This document shows positions 15,891-25,049 of a stretch of DNA of 64,000 nucleotides, piece after piece. The notes below the pieces were generated by a model. It was not told where the DNA came from and searched no databases. It worked only from the letters and a program-made list of their open reading frames with translations. The translations under genes were made by a program, and so were the position numbers. Each line of letters opens with the position of its first letter. The first letter of the stretch is position 1. Source of the DNA: Paenibacillus sp. HGH0039. GTDB lineage: Bacteria > Bacillota > Bacilli > Paenibacillales > NBRC-103111. The stretch is from contig NZ_KE150413.1 in assembly GCF_000411255.1 (NCBI RefSeq), forward strand, positions 2,394,580-2,458,579. The letters run 5' to 3'.

Positions 15891-16973
15891 ATGTTCAGTT
15901 TCTATTTGTTTCCGATTTCGTACGCTTTTCTAACGTTTCCGATTGCGGCGGTCCTGTTTACGCTTCCTTTTCTGATCGTCCAGTACCGCAAGTACGGGTA
16001 TGTACACTTTTACAGGGCTTTGCTGCTTTATTTGTTTCTTCTGTACATGATGAATGCCCTGTATCTGATCATTCTACCGCTTCCTCCGAGCATCCACAAC
16101 GCGCCTCCGGCGGTGGAGTCGTATGCCCAGTGGATTCCGTTCCACTTCCTGGAAGATATTCTGAAGGAAACGGCCGTAGTGGCGGACCAGCCGCGCACCT
16201 ATCTGCATCTGCTGAAGGAACGGGCGTTCCTTCAAGTGCTTTTTAACGTGCTGCTGACGGTACCGTTCGGTATTTTTCTGCGGTATTATTTCCGTACAAG
16301 CTGGGTCAAATGCCTGTTGTTCTCCTTAGGACTGTCTCTGTTTTTCGAAATCACGCAGGTCACCGGCCTGTACGGCATCTACGATTATCCGTACCGGCTC
16401 TTCGATGTCGACGACATTATGACGAATACGGTGGGGGGTATGATCGGATATGTGGCGGCGGAATGGCTTTCTTCCCTGCTGCCGAAGATCGAATCGCTCG
16501 ATGACAAAGTGGACTTGGCGGTCAAACGCGTCACTTACACCCGGCGCGGGCTGGCGTTCCTGTTCGATTGGTTCGTGATGAGTCCGGTACTTGCCATTCT
16601 GGCTGTACTGAACGTACCGCTCCCTTATGCGGCGGGCGTCGTGCTGTATTTTATCGTGCTGCCTTATTTCACGAACGGCCAGACGCTCGGCAAATGGATC
16701 GTCCGCATCCGTCTCACAGGCAAATCCGATAAAATAACGATCTATGAGCTCTTCGTCCGCTACGGGCTGCTGTATCTCTTCGTCGGGGGATTGAATCAGC
16801 TGTACATCCGGGCAGGGATCGAGAATCTTCCGGATATCCTGATGGTCATTGCGACGTTCGCCATGTTCCTGTTCAATGTCTGGTTCGCTATTCACGTCCT
16901 GCGCTGTGTATTCAACCGCAACCGGCAGTTGTTTTACGAGAAGAAAAGCGGTACGCGGCATGTAATCAAATAG
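15891..16973 (+). CDS. VanZ-like / RDD-domain fusion membrane protein
   Basis: A 360-residue membrane protein. The N-terminal half is VanZ-like: several hydrophobic helices, a QWIPFHFLEDIL loop, an NVLLTVPFGIFLRYYF helix, the FEITQVTGLYGI motif and the DVDDIMTNTVGGMIGY signature. The C-terminal half (from about 205) is an RDD domain (RRGLAFLFDWFVMSPVLAIL, then NGQTLGKWIVRIRL). VanZ proteins affect glycopeptide susceptibility in some hosts; for this fusion the role is unknown. ATG 15891 is preceded by AGGTG at six bases; a GTG at 15846 lies in the promoter. Confidence 0.8.
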   Translation: MFSFYLFPISYAFLTFPIAAVLFTLPFLIVQYRKYGYVHFYRALLLYLFLLYMMNALYLIILPLPPSIHNAPPAVESYAQWIPFHFLEDILKETAVVADQPRTYLHLLKERAFLQVLFNVLLTVPFGIFLRYYFRTSWVKCLLFSLGLSLFFEITQVTGLYGIYDYPYRLFDVDDIMTNTVGGMIGYVAAEWLSSLLPKIESLDDKVDLAVKRVTYTRRGLAFLFDWFVMSPVLAILAVLNVPLPYAAGVVLYFIVLPYFTNGQTLGKWIVRIRLTGKSDKITIYELFVRYGLLYLFVGGLNQLYIRAGIENLPDILMVIATFAMFLFNVWFAIHVLRCVFNRNRQLFYEKKSGTRHVIK

Positions 16974-17184
16974 GAAAGCGGAAATGAAAAAGTAATCAAA
17001 AGCAGCCTCAGCCCTCTCTTATAGGGACTGGGGCTGTTGGAGCACGCTGAGGGCTGGTTTACAGAAACTGAACCTGTTTTAACCCCAGGCAGATTCTTTT
17101 TTTCGGCCGAAACCGCTATATTTAAAAGAGGACTTAAATGAAGGCGCTTCCTCTAGGAGGAGCCTTGAAGCGGAGGGAACCGGA

Positions 17185-17289
17185 ATGAAGAAGCCCGTCG
17201 ATATCGGTATCGTGCTGAGCCAGCTTGACCTGGCTTGGCAGAAATGGCTGGATTATAGGCCGCCGCAAAATCACAAGCAGCCGGTTTGA
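17185..17289 (+). CDS. Short open frame with good ribosome site
   Basis: A 34-residue frame (start MKKPVDIGIVLSQLDLAWQK) begins at 17185, eight bases after CGGAGGG. The amphipathic LSQLDLAWQKWLDY stretch looks like a helix. It may be a microprotein, a leader for the Nudix gene 89 bases downstream, or the remnant of a longer gene. Nothing else supports it. Confidence 0.3.
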   Translation: MKKPVDIGIVLSQLDLAWQKWLDYRPPQNHKQPV

Positions 17290-17377
17290 GAACTTGGCAC
17301 CGGTACGGGTGCCGGCACCGCAATACAAAACCGCAAGGCGAAAATCCGTACCGGCAGGAGACAAACGGAGGGAAATT

Positions 17378-17896
17378 ATGTTAAAACCGAAGACGATCGA
17401 GGCCGATTGGGGCGGCCATCTTGTAAAACTGACCTGGATTGCTGCCGCAACGCCTCCCGAAAAGGATGTCACGAGTGTGCATGGCGTCTGCTTTTACGAA
17501 GGCAAAATATTGCTCGTCCGCGTCAAAACCCGCGGTTTTAACTTGCCGGGTGGGCACGTGGAGGCGGGTGAGACACCCCGTGAGGCCCTGCACCGCGAAT
17601 GCCTGGAGGAAGGCTGCGCGGAAGGAGTGATCCGTCCGGTCGGGATGATTGAGGTGAGCCATGAGAACAACCCGAATTTCGATCCGGGCGGCAAGTATCC
17701 GCTTATCGGCTATCAAGTTTTTTACCGGATGGATATAACCGCCTGCCACCCTTTCACCCGGGAAAACGAGTGTACGGCCCGCATCTGGGTCGAGCCCGGG
17801 GAGCTGCCGCATGTGATCGAGGATCACGAGCTCATCCTCTGCGCCGTGGAAGCGGCGCTGGACACCGGACCCGTAAGCCCCCCGCTTGACGATTGA
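17378..17896 (+). CDS. Nudix hydrolase
   Basis: A 172-residue protein with a complete Nudix box, GHVEAGETPREALHRECLEEGC, matching GX5EX7REUXEEXGU, centred on residues 63-85. The catalytic Mg-binding glutamates are all present. Nudix enzymes hydrolyse nucleoside diphosphates linked to another group; the substrate here is not evident. The N-terminal strands (WGGHLVKLTWIAAA and VHGVCFYEGKILLVRV) form the usual beta-sheet. Start 17378 follows CGGAGGG. The SDR gene starts 22 bases downstream with its own ribosome site, so the two likely share an operon. Confidence 0.85.
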   Translation: MLKPKTIEADWGGHLVKLTWIAAATPPEKDVTSVHGVCFYEGKILLVRVKTRGFNLPGGHVEAGETPREALHRECLEEGCAEGVIRPVGMIEVSHENNPNFDPGGKYPLIGYQVFYRMDITACHPFTRENECTARIWVEPGELPHVIEDHELILCAVEAALDTGPVSPPLDD

Positions 17897-17918
17897 ATAG
17901 ACGAAGGAGGAGAATGGC

Positions 17919-18713
17919 ATGCCCGAGAAACAGAACGGACAAACCCCCGCCGTACTCGTAACGGGAGGGAGCACCGGAATCGGCCGGGGCATCGCCCTTG
18001 CATTTGCCGCGGCAGGCTACCGGGTCGCGATTACCCATTATCGGGATGGGGATGCTGCAGCGGCAGCGGCCGAAGAGATTTCGCGCTTGTCGGGAGCCCC
18101 ATGCGGAGTTATCGAGGGTGACCTGAGGAAGCTTGAAACAGCCGAAGGGACCATACCGGATGCCCTGCGAATCCTCGGCCGCCTCGACATTCTCGTAAAC
18201 AATGCCGGCATCGGGCTGTACGGCCGCATACAGGAGCTGCCCGCGGAAAACCTGGACAGCCTATACGGGCTGAATTTCCGCGCTCCGCTGCTTCTTATGC
18301 GGGATGCCTCCCGCCACATGATTGAGCGCGGCATTCGCGGGTGCATCCTGAACATTACCTCCTCGCGGGCCGAGCGGGCGTATCCGAAGGATGCCGCCTA
18401 CGGCGGACTCAAGGCCGGCTTGGAACGGGCCTCCGAAGCTGCCGCGCTCGATCTGGCGCCTTATGGAATCCGCGTCAACTGCCTGGCTCCCGGGGCCGTA
18501 CTTGTGCGGGAACCGGAGCCGCAGCTTGACAAGTTCGCCGAGACGGTTCCTCTGGGCCGGATAGGGCTGCCGGACGATATCGGCCAAGCGGCGGTATGGC
18601 TGGCATCCGGGCAGGCGTCTTACGTGACCGGCATTTCTCTGCGGATAGACGGCGGCTTGATCCTGCCGGGGATGCCGGAGGACGGCAGCGCCTCTTGGAA
18701 TTCGGGCGTATAA
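17919..18713 (+). CDS. Short-chain dehydrogenase/reductase (SDR)
   Basis: A 264-residue classical SDR. The cofactor motif TGGSTGIG is at 15-22, NNAGIG at about 90, catalytic Ser in ITSS, and the YxxxK pair Tyr161/Lys165 in AAYGGLKAG. The post-catalytic IRVNCLAPGAV and the C-terminal YVTGISLRIDGG are standard. It is an NAD(P)-dependent oxidoreductase of unknown substrate, similar in layout to glucose-1-dehydrogenase-like members. AAGGAGG lies eight bases before ATG 17919. It probably shares a transcript with the Nudix gene. Confidence 0.85.
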   Translation: MPEKQNGQTPAVLVTGGSTGIGRGIALAFAAAGYRVAITHYRDGDAAAAAAEEISRLSGAPCGVIEGDLRKLETAEGTIPDALRILGRLDILVNNAGIGLYGRIQELPAENLDSLYGLNFRAPLLLMRDASRHMIERGIRGCILNITSSRAERAYPKDAAYGGLKAGLERASEAAALDLAPYGIRVNCLAPGAVLVREPEPQLDKFAETVPLGRIGLPDDIGQAAVWLASGQASYVTGISLRIDGGLILPGMPEDGSASWNSGV

Positions 18714-18740
18714 GAGGCAGAGGCCCGCAAGTCCGTCGGG

Positions 18741-19865
18741 TCAGTTGAAGACGCCCGAGCCTACAATTTCCACGTTGACTTTCGGATGGAAACGGACGTT
18801 TTGATACTCCTGCAGCCAATCCATGGACTTCCACAACTTTGGATGGCGGGCCATCAGCTGTCTGCCGATCCCGAATGCATCACAGCCGCTTTCCTGCAGC
18901 TTCTCGATCACCGCTTCGGCGTCCCGGGTCAGGAGAGCGGACAAGTCTTCGTTCAGCCGGTGCACCGTATCCTTTTGATGCAGATGATCTTCGGCAAATT
19001 CCGTCACTCTCACAGGAAGCTTCAGGTCCAGATACACATCGACCTTGCGGTCTTGGACCTGGACCTTCAATTTTCGTTTGCTTTTTTTTCCCCCTGCATC
19101 GAACGTGATGTAATTCTCCAGGTTACTCCGGTCCCCCTCTTTAATTTTCCGTACAAATCTTGCCGTATCTTTGTGAGATCCCGAGAGAAGCGAGTACAGA
19201 ATGGCTTCCTCCACATTCAGGCTGCCTGTCATCCGCTGACCGTTAAACAGAGCGATCCCTATGGCATCGACGTTTTTACCGTCTTGTTTGAGATAGGGGA
19301 GCACGAAGTCCTGACCGGGATCCAGCAGCAGCGTGAGCATCGTTTCCAGCGATAATTCGGGAAAAACGCTCATCTCTTCCAGGCTTTCGATTTTCCTTGT
19401 AATAAATTCACCGATGAGAATGTTTCCGGCCTTCTTCAGCCGCAGCATTTCGTTCGTAGAGCCGTCCACGACGGCGATTTTAACCCGGGAAGTAGGGTTG
19501 CGAGGGTCGCGGTACAGAACATCCAGGTACGGATAAAGATCCTTTTCCGCCACACTTCGGCCGAGCAGCATAAAGCCGTATTTGAAGTACCGGATATCCC
19601 CGGTTACCTTGGTGCGGATGATGTCGCTCGTCTGCCTGACGGAATAACCGACGCCGGACTCGACCTCGTTCTTCGCCGAACCCTGCTGCTCGGTTTGTTT
19701 GGACTCGTCCACAACTTCCATCGTCTGCATCAGCCTGCCGTCGGGTGTGAGATCATACCCCGCCCCGTATCCGAGTCTGGCATTTCTCAAACTGTCCTCA
19801 TCCCAGCAGCCCGGCAGCACGGCGAGCAGGAGCAGCACGGTCCCGATACGTCCGGCCCGTTTCAT
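18741..19865 (-). CDS. Spore germination lipoprotein GerC (Ger(x)C family)
   Basis: A 374-residue lipoprotein with a signal sequence ending in lipobox LPGC (Cys20) followed by WDEDSLRN, the typical Ger(x)C start. The body contains the family segments GYSVRQTSDIIRTKVTGDIRYFKYGFMLLGRSVAEKDLYPYLDVLYRDPRNPTSRVKIAVV and a C-terminal helical domain. It is the C subunit of a germinant receptor in the inner spore membrane. Its start overlaps the stop of the B gene (19862-19865), so the three subunits are coupled. It is the last gene of the operon. Confidence 0.92.
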   Translation of the reverse strand: MKRAGRIGTVLLLLAVLPGCWDEDSLRNARLGYGAGYDLTPDGRLMQTMEVVDESKQTEQQGSAKNEVESGVGYSVRQTSDIIRTKVTGDIRYFKYGFMLLGRSVAEKDLYPYLDVLYRDPRNPTSRVKIAVVDGSTNEMLRLKKAGNILIGEFITRKIESLEEMSVFPELSLETMLTLLLDPGQDFVLPYLKQDGKNVDAIGIALFNGQRMTGSLNVEEAILYSLLSGSHKDTARFVRKIKEGDRSNLENYITFDAGGKKSKRKLKVQVQDRKVDVYLDLKLPVRVTEFAEDHLHQKDTVHRLNEDLSALLTRDAEAVIEKLQESGCDAFGIGRQLMARHPKLWKSMDWLQEYQNVRFHPKVNVEIVGSGVFN

Positions 19866-20959
19866 GCGGTTTCACCTTCTTTCTTCTTGAGTGCGTAAGA
19901 TAGCAGCAGGAGCAGAAGCGGGAATCCGATGAGGAAAAAATAAGCCGACGCGTCCGCGATATACGAGAAAAGCTCGAACTGATCCTTCGTCTGCGGCAGA
20001 TACGCGATGGCACAGGAAATGATCACCGCAAAGGGCGCGGCTTTTTTATGGTTCTTATGCTTTAGCAGATGACCGATGCCGAATGCGGCCGCATAGCAGT
20101 AGCCGGTCATGGAGGCTACCATGGAGATCATCCAGATGGGGAGGAACAGCAGATCCGCGCGGTCCATCGCCCCGAATGGCAGCGAACGCAGCAGATACAT
20201 GACGGGCTCGGGAATCATATTCAACTGATGGGGACTGAAAACGGCCATGCAGGTAAACACCGTAAAGGCGTAAAACAAAACGACAAACCACGTGCCTGCC
20301 GACACGGCTTTCAGTTTGCCCGCATGGTTTCCTTTTACGTAAGGATAAATGATCAGAATCAGCTCGAACCCGTACATGGCGGTGATCGTTTCTTTCGAGC
20401 TTATAAGGATATTCCAGATTCCGGCCTCGTTAAGCGGAAGCAGGTACAGAAAATTCGCGCGGTGCACACCGTACCCGATAAGGAACATCATAGGCCCGAT
20501 GAGAAACGTGAACAGGATAAAGATGCGCGTAATGGTGCGAAACGTGCCCCGGATCAAATAAACGCCCGTCAGCATAAACAGGAACAATACCGCCCAGCGT
20601 GGGGTGTTCTGGAGAATCCAGCGGTTGATGATATCGAACGCGCCCATCATGACAACGCCGCCGACCAGAAGAAAGTAAGCGACGTAGGCAATTCCGATAA
20701 AAGCGCCCGCATATCGGCCCGTTACGGCGGACGCGATCCGGAACACGCTGTAGGACGGGAACCGTTTCATCAGCATCCACATCATAACCAGGATCAACTG
20801 CAGGAAGACGCCGGCGATCAGGACCGAAATCCAGCCTCCGCCTTTGGCGAGCTGGTGCAGACGGTACGGCAGCGACAGGATTCCGACACCGATTTGGAGC
20901 TTGATAATGAGCAGAAAAAGCTGGCCTTGCGTAATGGTGTCTTTGGGTTCAATCTTCAT
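19862..20959 (-). CDS. Spore germination protein GerB (amino-acid permease-like B subunit)
   Basis: A 365-residue integral membrane protein with ten predicted helices of the GerAB/ArcD/ProY family. It opens TQGQLFLLIIKLQIGVGILSLPYRL, where the unwound first helix of APC-fold transporters binds ligand. In GerA-type receptors the B subunit binds the germinant. It overlaps the A gene by 11 bases at its start and the C gene by four at its end. Confidence 0.9.
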   Translation of the reverse strand: MKIEPKDTITQGQLFLLIIKLQIGVGILSLPYRLHQLAKGGGWISVLIAGVFLQLILVMMWMLMKRFPSYSVFRIASAVTGRYAGAFIGIAYVAYFLLVGGVVMMGAFDIINRWILQNTPRWAVLFLFMLTGVYLIRGTFRTITRIFILFTFLIGPMMFLIGYGVHRANFLYLLPLNEAGIWNILISSKETITAMYGFELILIIYPYVKGNHAGKLKAVSAGTWFVVLFYAFTVFTCMAVFSPHQLNMIPEPVMYLLRSLPFGAMDRADLLFLPIWMISMVASMTGYCYAAAFGIGHLLKHKNHKKAAPFAVIISCAIAYLPQTKDQFELFSYIADASAYFFLIGFPLLLLLLSYALKKKEGETA

Positions 20960-22484
20960 CCCGTTTCCAGCTCCTTGAGGTCGCCTCTTCTTGCTTCATG
21001 ATTTTAGGATTGGCGTCATGGGGACGCGCGGTGAGCAGCCAAGAAGGAAAGCGGACAAACACATCCTTCATATCTTTTATTCTCAGCGGTGCGAAAGGAG
21101 AGAAGTAGGGCGTGCCGAAAGACTCCAGTTTGCACAAATGGATCGTCAGAAGCATGAGACCGAAAGCGATCCCCACATATCCGAAAATAGAAGCGGCGAT
21201 CATCAGCGGAAAACGCAAAATCCGCACGGCCGAGCTCATTTCATGGGACGGGACGAGAAAAGAGGCGATCGCGGTCAGCGAAACGACGATGATCATCGTG
21301 TAGGACACGAGTCCGGCCCGTACGATGGCATCCCCGATGACCAAACCGCCGACGATGCCGATCGTCTGTCCGACCCGGCTGGGCAGCCGGATTCCGGCCT
21401 CGCGGAGCAGCTCGAAGATGAGTTCGAGCAGCATGGCTTCGACGATAGCGGGAAACGGCACGCGTTCCAGCGAGCTTTTGATCGTATGAACAAGCTCCAG
21501 CGGTAAAATATCCGGGTGAAAGGAAACGGTTCCGATATAAATAGCCGGGAGCGTAAAGGCCAAAAGAAAGCTGAACATCCGGATCATCCGGACAAATGAG
21601 CTGACGATCCAGCGGCCGTTATAATCGTCCGGCGATTGGTAGAAAGCGAAGAAGGTGACGGGAACGATAAGAACGGTCGGACTTCCTTCCGTAAGAATCG
21701 CGACGCGTCCTTCCATTAAATTGGAAGCGGTCCGGTCCGGACGCTCGGTGGCCAAATGCTGCGGGAACACGGAGAACGGGTGATCCTCCGTCATCTCCTG
21801 AATAATTCCCGTTGTCAGCACGGTGTCGGCGGAAATGGCCCGGATCCGTTCCTCGACTTCCTGAACGAGCTCGGCATTGGCGATATTATTCATATAAACA
21901 ATAGCGATCCGGGTTTGCGTATGCGTGCCGGCCTTATAGTAGCGAACCGTCAAATAAGGGCTTGCGATCAACTTGCGGATCAGAAACAAGTTCACGTTCA
22001 GAACTTCGATGAAGCCGTAATGCGGACCCCGGATCACGCCTTCGTTCTCGGGTTCTTCCACGCTCCGTTTGTAAACCGCTTCGGTTGCCAAAACATAAAA
22101 CCCCTGAAGACCTTCCAGAAAATAAACGCATTTCCCCTGAATCAGCGCTTGGACGGCGTTATCCAGCTGAATTTCGCGGGTCGTTTCGAGAATATTAAAC
22201 AAGTTATCCGGCTCTTGGCCGGTGTTTTCGTGCAGAGGCTGGACCACATGAAGCTGTATTTTGTCCTGATCGACGAGCGATTCGAGGTAAACCAGCATCC
22301 CGTCCGCTCCGGCGAAGGGGAGAGGCTGCTGCTTCATATCTTCCGTATAGCATAGACCATGCTGAAGATAACCGATATTGATGGCAATAGAATCGGAAGC
22401 CTGGGGGGGCTTTGCCGGTTCCAGGAGATGTTCACCCGGGCCTGAGTTCCGGGCAGCTCGGAGAAGCTTGCGATAGAGACTCAT
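20949..22484 (-). CDS. Spore germination protein GerA (A subunit)
   Basis: About 511 residues. The N-terminal soluble part (about 40-270) holds the GerA signature PLPFAGADGMLVYLESLVDQDKI, DNAVQALIQGKCVYFLEG, and SVEEPENEGVIRGPHYGFIEVL. The C-terminal membrane part has hydrophobic helices such as MFSFLLAFTLPAIYIGTVSF and ELLREAGIRLPSRVGQTIGIVGGLVIG. A subunits form the oligomeric channel of germinant receptors. Start 22484 has AAAGGGTG nine bases upstream; a GTG at 22493 is too close to that site. It is the first gene of a gerA-gerB-gerC operon. Confidence 0.92.
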   Translation of the reverse strand: MSLYRKLLRAARNSGPGEHLLEPAKPPQASDSIAINIGYLQHGLCYTEDMKQQPLPFAGADGMLVYLESLVDQDKIQLHVVQPLHENTGQEPDNLFNILETTREIQLDNAVQALIQGKCVYFLEGLQGFYVLATEAVYKRSVEEPENEGVIRGPHYGFIEVLNVNLFLIRKLIASPYLTVRYYKAGTHTQTRIAIVYMNNIANAELVQEVEERIRAISADTVLTTGIIQEMTEDHPFSVFPQHLATERPDRTASNLMEGRVAILTEGSPTVLIVPVTFFAFYQSPDDYNGRWIVSSFVRMIRMFSFLLAFTLPAIYIGTVSFHPDILPLELVHTIKSSLERVPFPAIVEAMLLELIFELLREAGIRLPSRVGQTIGIVGGLVIGDAIVRAGLVSYTMIIVVSLTAIASFLVPSHEMSSAVRILRFPLMIAASIFGYVGIAFGLMLLTIHLCKLESFGTPYFSPFAPLRIKDMKDVFVRFPSWLLTARPHDANPKIMKQEEATSRSWKRDED

Positions 22485-22538
22485 GCGATACACACCCTTT
22501 GGATTCGATATCCATAATGTGTTCCAACGGGATTGCCA

Positions 22539-23267
22539 TTATTCTCTATGGATGGGGGAAAGCGGCACATTCAGCCTTTCGCACAGCCGGTAGACACAGT
22601 ACGCGCCCTTCAACTGATGCAGATTCATCCGTTCCAGATACCGGAGCGAATCGCGGGCGATGGCTTTGGCCGCTTCCAGATTGTCAGGATCGAGAAGCCC
22701 GATCGCTTTTTTCAGCTCCGCGAGCTCCTGCGAATAAATGGCCTGCCGGAGCGTGCGGATCAGCCGGATTTTGCGCACCTGCAGGCGGCTGAACGTCCGG
22801 TATCCGTTGGCCGGATTCCGGGAGGCGGTGATGAGCCCCGCTTTCTCCCAGTGACGGATAGCGGAGCGCGGGACGCCGGTTTCCATCGACACCCGGCCGA
22901 TGCTTTGGCCGCCCGGGTCTGGCGCTTCCTGAGCGGTTTCGGCTTCCCCGCTTTCCAGATAGGCCAGCGTGTCGTCGGCTCTCCGCTTGTCCTGGAAGAG
23001 AGCGGCTTGGGCTTCGGTCATGCGCCAGAGGGCGGAGGCCCACTCTCCTTTCTGGAGCCGGCGCAATACTTCCGCGGTGATGTCCATGCCGAAGCCGGGT
23101 GACATCGCCTGGATGCACTCGAAATAAGCCGCATGCAGCTCCGTGTAGGTCCGGTGACCGGAAGCGGTCCGATCTGCGGGAGGGACGAGTCCTGCGGCTT
23201 CGTAATTTCTTAAAGCACTTGTGCTGACGTGCAATTTTCGGGCGATATCGATGGGTCTGAAATTCAT
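22539..23267 (-). CDS. MerR-family regulator with two HTH domains (TioE-like)
   Basis: A 242-residue protein with two MerR-type winged helices in tandem. The first is at residues 5-40 (DIARKLHVSTSALRNYEAAGLVPPADRTASGHRTY) and the second at about 123-160 (SIGRVSMETGVPRSAIRHWEKAGLITASRNPANGYRTF). The region between is helical, and the C-terminal part (LIRTLRQAIYSQELAELKKAIG) is coiled-coil-like. The double-HTH layout is that of TioE-type regulators. The start follows GGAGG. It lies 55 bases upstream of gerA on the same strand, so it may be co-transcribed or act nearby; its target is unknown. Confidence 0.8.
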   Translation of the reverse strand: MNFRPIDIARKLHVSTSALRNYEAAGLVPPADRTASGHRTYTELHAAYFECIQAMSPGFGMDITAEVLRRLQKGEWASALWRMTEAQAALFQDKRRADDTLAYLESGEAETAQEAPDPGGQSIGRVSMETGVPRSAIRHWEKAGLITASRNPANGYRTFSRLQVRKIRLIRTLRQAIYSQELAELKKAIGLLDPDNLEAAKAIARDSLRYLERMNLHQLKGAYCVYRLCERLNVPLSPIHRE

Positions 23268-23451
23268 GGGAATGACCTCCGTATCAATCTAAACCTTCAA
23301 GTAAGGTTATAAGTATTTTATCAAAAAAATGCGGTTTCAAAGGATTAAAGTTTTGAAAACTTAGAATTCGCACGCATGTTATACAATGAAAATGAGAATA
23401 TGGAGAGCCGGAGAGTTTAAAAAAAGCTACCGGTGGGAGAGGAGCGGACTG

Positions 23452-24075
23452 ATGAGATTTGAAGAAGAATTTGAAAGACAGATCCGGAATTTAATAGACA
23501 AAGGCTACCCCGGTTTCATGGGATTGGAGGAAGCGGCTTTTCGCGAGCTTTTTGCCCCGTTAAAAGAAAGAGCCGCCGAGCGGATGCGGGAAGATTTCAA
23601 GCCGGGAGAGGGCAGTCTGCCTTTCGTCCTGGTCGTGACGACCGGGACACTTCCACGGGATGAGATGATGCGGCGGGTGGAACGCAGCGGGAAAAACGGC
23701 TTCAGCGTCATGGAAGCCGAAGATCTCGCGAGGTTCGAACCTATCGAAGGCGTGGAGCTTCCCGAAGGAGAAGCATACTTGCTCCTGGACGTGGATACGG
23801 GCTCGGAAACGCTGAACCGGACGCCGAATGAAGCCATGAAATCATTTGCGGAATGGAACCGTTCTCCGCTGACGATCGAGGAGGGAATTGCGGTGATCAC
23901 TCAATTCCCGGACATTTTGCAGAAAAACCACGGATTTTCTCTATGCGGTTCCAGATGCGGCGACCGGAGGGTAAGCGCACTGTGGATTAGCGGCGGCAAG
24001 CCGAAGCTGGGCTGGTGCTGGGCCGGCAATCCCCATACTTGGCTGGGATCGGCCTCCTGTGGAGCTAGAATTTGA
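23452..24075 (+). CDS. DUF5701 family protein
   Basis: A 207-residue soluble protein beginning MRFEEEFERQIRNLIDKGYP. Family-like blocks are LPFVLVVTTGTLPRDEMM, AYLLLDVDTGSETLNRTPNEAM, NRSPLTIEEGIAVITQFPDIL, and the C-terminal GSRCGDRRVSALWISGGKPKLGWCWAGNPHTWLGSASCGAR, which is highly characteristic. No function is established. Start 23452 follows GAGAGGAG; the in-frame ATG at 23386 lacks a ribosome site. It is divergent from the MerR regulator, which may control it. Confidence 0.75.
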   Translation: MRFEEEFERQIRNLIDKGYPGFMGLEEAAFRELFAPLKERAAERMREDFKPGEGSLPFVLVVTTGTLPRDEMMRRVERSGKNGFSVMEAEDLARFEPIEGVELPEGEAYLLLDVDTGSETLNRTPNEAMKSFAEWNRSPLTIEEGIAVITQFPDILQKNHGFSLCGSRCGDRRVSALWISGGKPKLGWCWAGNPHTWLGSASCGARI

Positions 24076-24259
24076 ACGTGCGGCCTGGGTTTTGTATGCC
24101 GTCCTTTCCGTTACAGTCAAGAAGATTCCTAACGGGGCGCTGCGGGTAATAAGGGAGGATTGTCCTTTAACCCGCCGTGAATAATAGGATTTGCATAGAA
24201 ACGGGTACAATGCGGCAAATTACAATCACTTCACTTCTACGAAAAACGGAGGGATACGA

Positions 24260-24862
24260 ATGTCAGCGGAATCATTCTTGCAAGCGGTCCGGGAAAGACG
24301 CTCTATTTATTCAATCAGCGGAGAATCCCCGGTTTCAGACGACAAAATAGTGGAAATCGTGAAGGAAGCGGTCAAACACACGCCTTCCTCCTTTAACTCC
24401 CAAAGCGCCCGGGTGCTCGTGCTACTCGGTGAGCAGCATCATAAGCTGTGGGACATCGTCAAAGATATTCTTCGTACGATCGTCAAGGAAGACCAGTTTG
24501 CCGCCACGGAACAGAAGGTGAACAGTTTCCGCAGCGGTCACGGTTCGGTTGTGTTTTTCGAGGATATGTCTGTCATCGAGGGCCTGCAGGGGCAGTTCCC
24601 GAGCTATCAGGACCATTTCCCGAACTGGTCCCAGCAGTCGAGCGGCATGCTGCAATATGTCATCTGGACGGCGCTGGAGAGCGAAGGGCTTGGAGCGACG
24701 CTTCAGCATTACAATCCTTTGATCGACGAGAAAGTAAAAAGCACCTGGAACCTGCCGGAATCGTGGAAGCTGATTGCCCAGATGCCATTCGGCAAGCCCA
24801 CGGCGCCTGCGGGCGACAAGGAATATAAACCGGTTGAGGAACGGGTCAAAATAGCCAAATAA
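24260..24862 (+). CDS. Nitroreductase family protein
   Basis: A 200-residue FMN-dependent oxidoreductase of the small nitroreductase group. Signatures are AVRERRSIYSISGESP (FMN phosphate-binding Arg residues), HTPSSFNSQSARVLVL, the WSQQSSGMLQYVIWTALESEGLGATLQHYNPL segment and the C-terminal LIAQMPFGKPTAPAG. Members reduce nitro compounds or quinones with NAD(P)H. Start 24260 follows ACGGAGGG; an upstream in-frame ATG at 24191 adds an unrelated tail. It is followed by a strong terminator and then a second flavin enzyme gene. Confidence 0.85.
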   Translation: MSAESFLQAVRERRSIYSISGESPVSDDKIVEIVKEAVKHTPSSFNSQSARVLVLLGEQHHKLWDIVKDILRTIVKEDQFAATEQKVNSFRSGHGSVVFFEDMSVIEGLQGQFPSYQDHFPNWSQQSSGMLQYVIWTALESEGLGATLQHYNPLIDEKVKSTWNLPESWKLIAQMPFGKPTAPAGDKEYKPVEERVKIAK

Positions 24863-24880
24863 TACCGGCGAACCCGACCA

Positions 24881-24920
24881 TAAGCCCCATTTCTCCCGCA
24901 GAAATGGGGCTTATTCTGTT
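24881..24920 (+). terminator. Terminator after the nitroreductase gene
   Basis: A 14-bp perfect stem (TAAGCCCCATTTCT and its complement, 24881-24894 and 24900-24913) with loop CCCGC is followed by TTCTGTT. Confidence 0.88.
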
Positions 24921-25049
24921 ACCCGCACGTTTACAGTACCTTTTTTTATCCTAACCCACATGGATGTGCCTACTTCCCAGAACGGAAAATATGAGACATA
25001 ATTAGTTTGAAGTTAAGATTATTTCCGATAAGAAGGGAAGAATTCAATT

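Noticed and set aside
22485-22540. Sigma-G promoter for the gerA operon
   Set aside because: GAATA and CATTATG-like elements exist but are 20 bases apart, too long for a convincing match.
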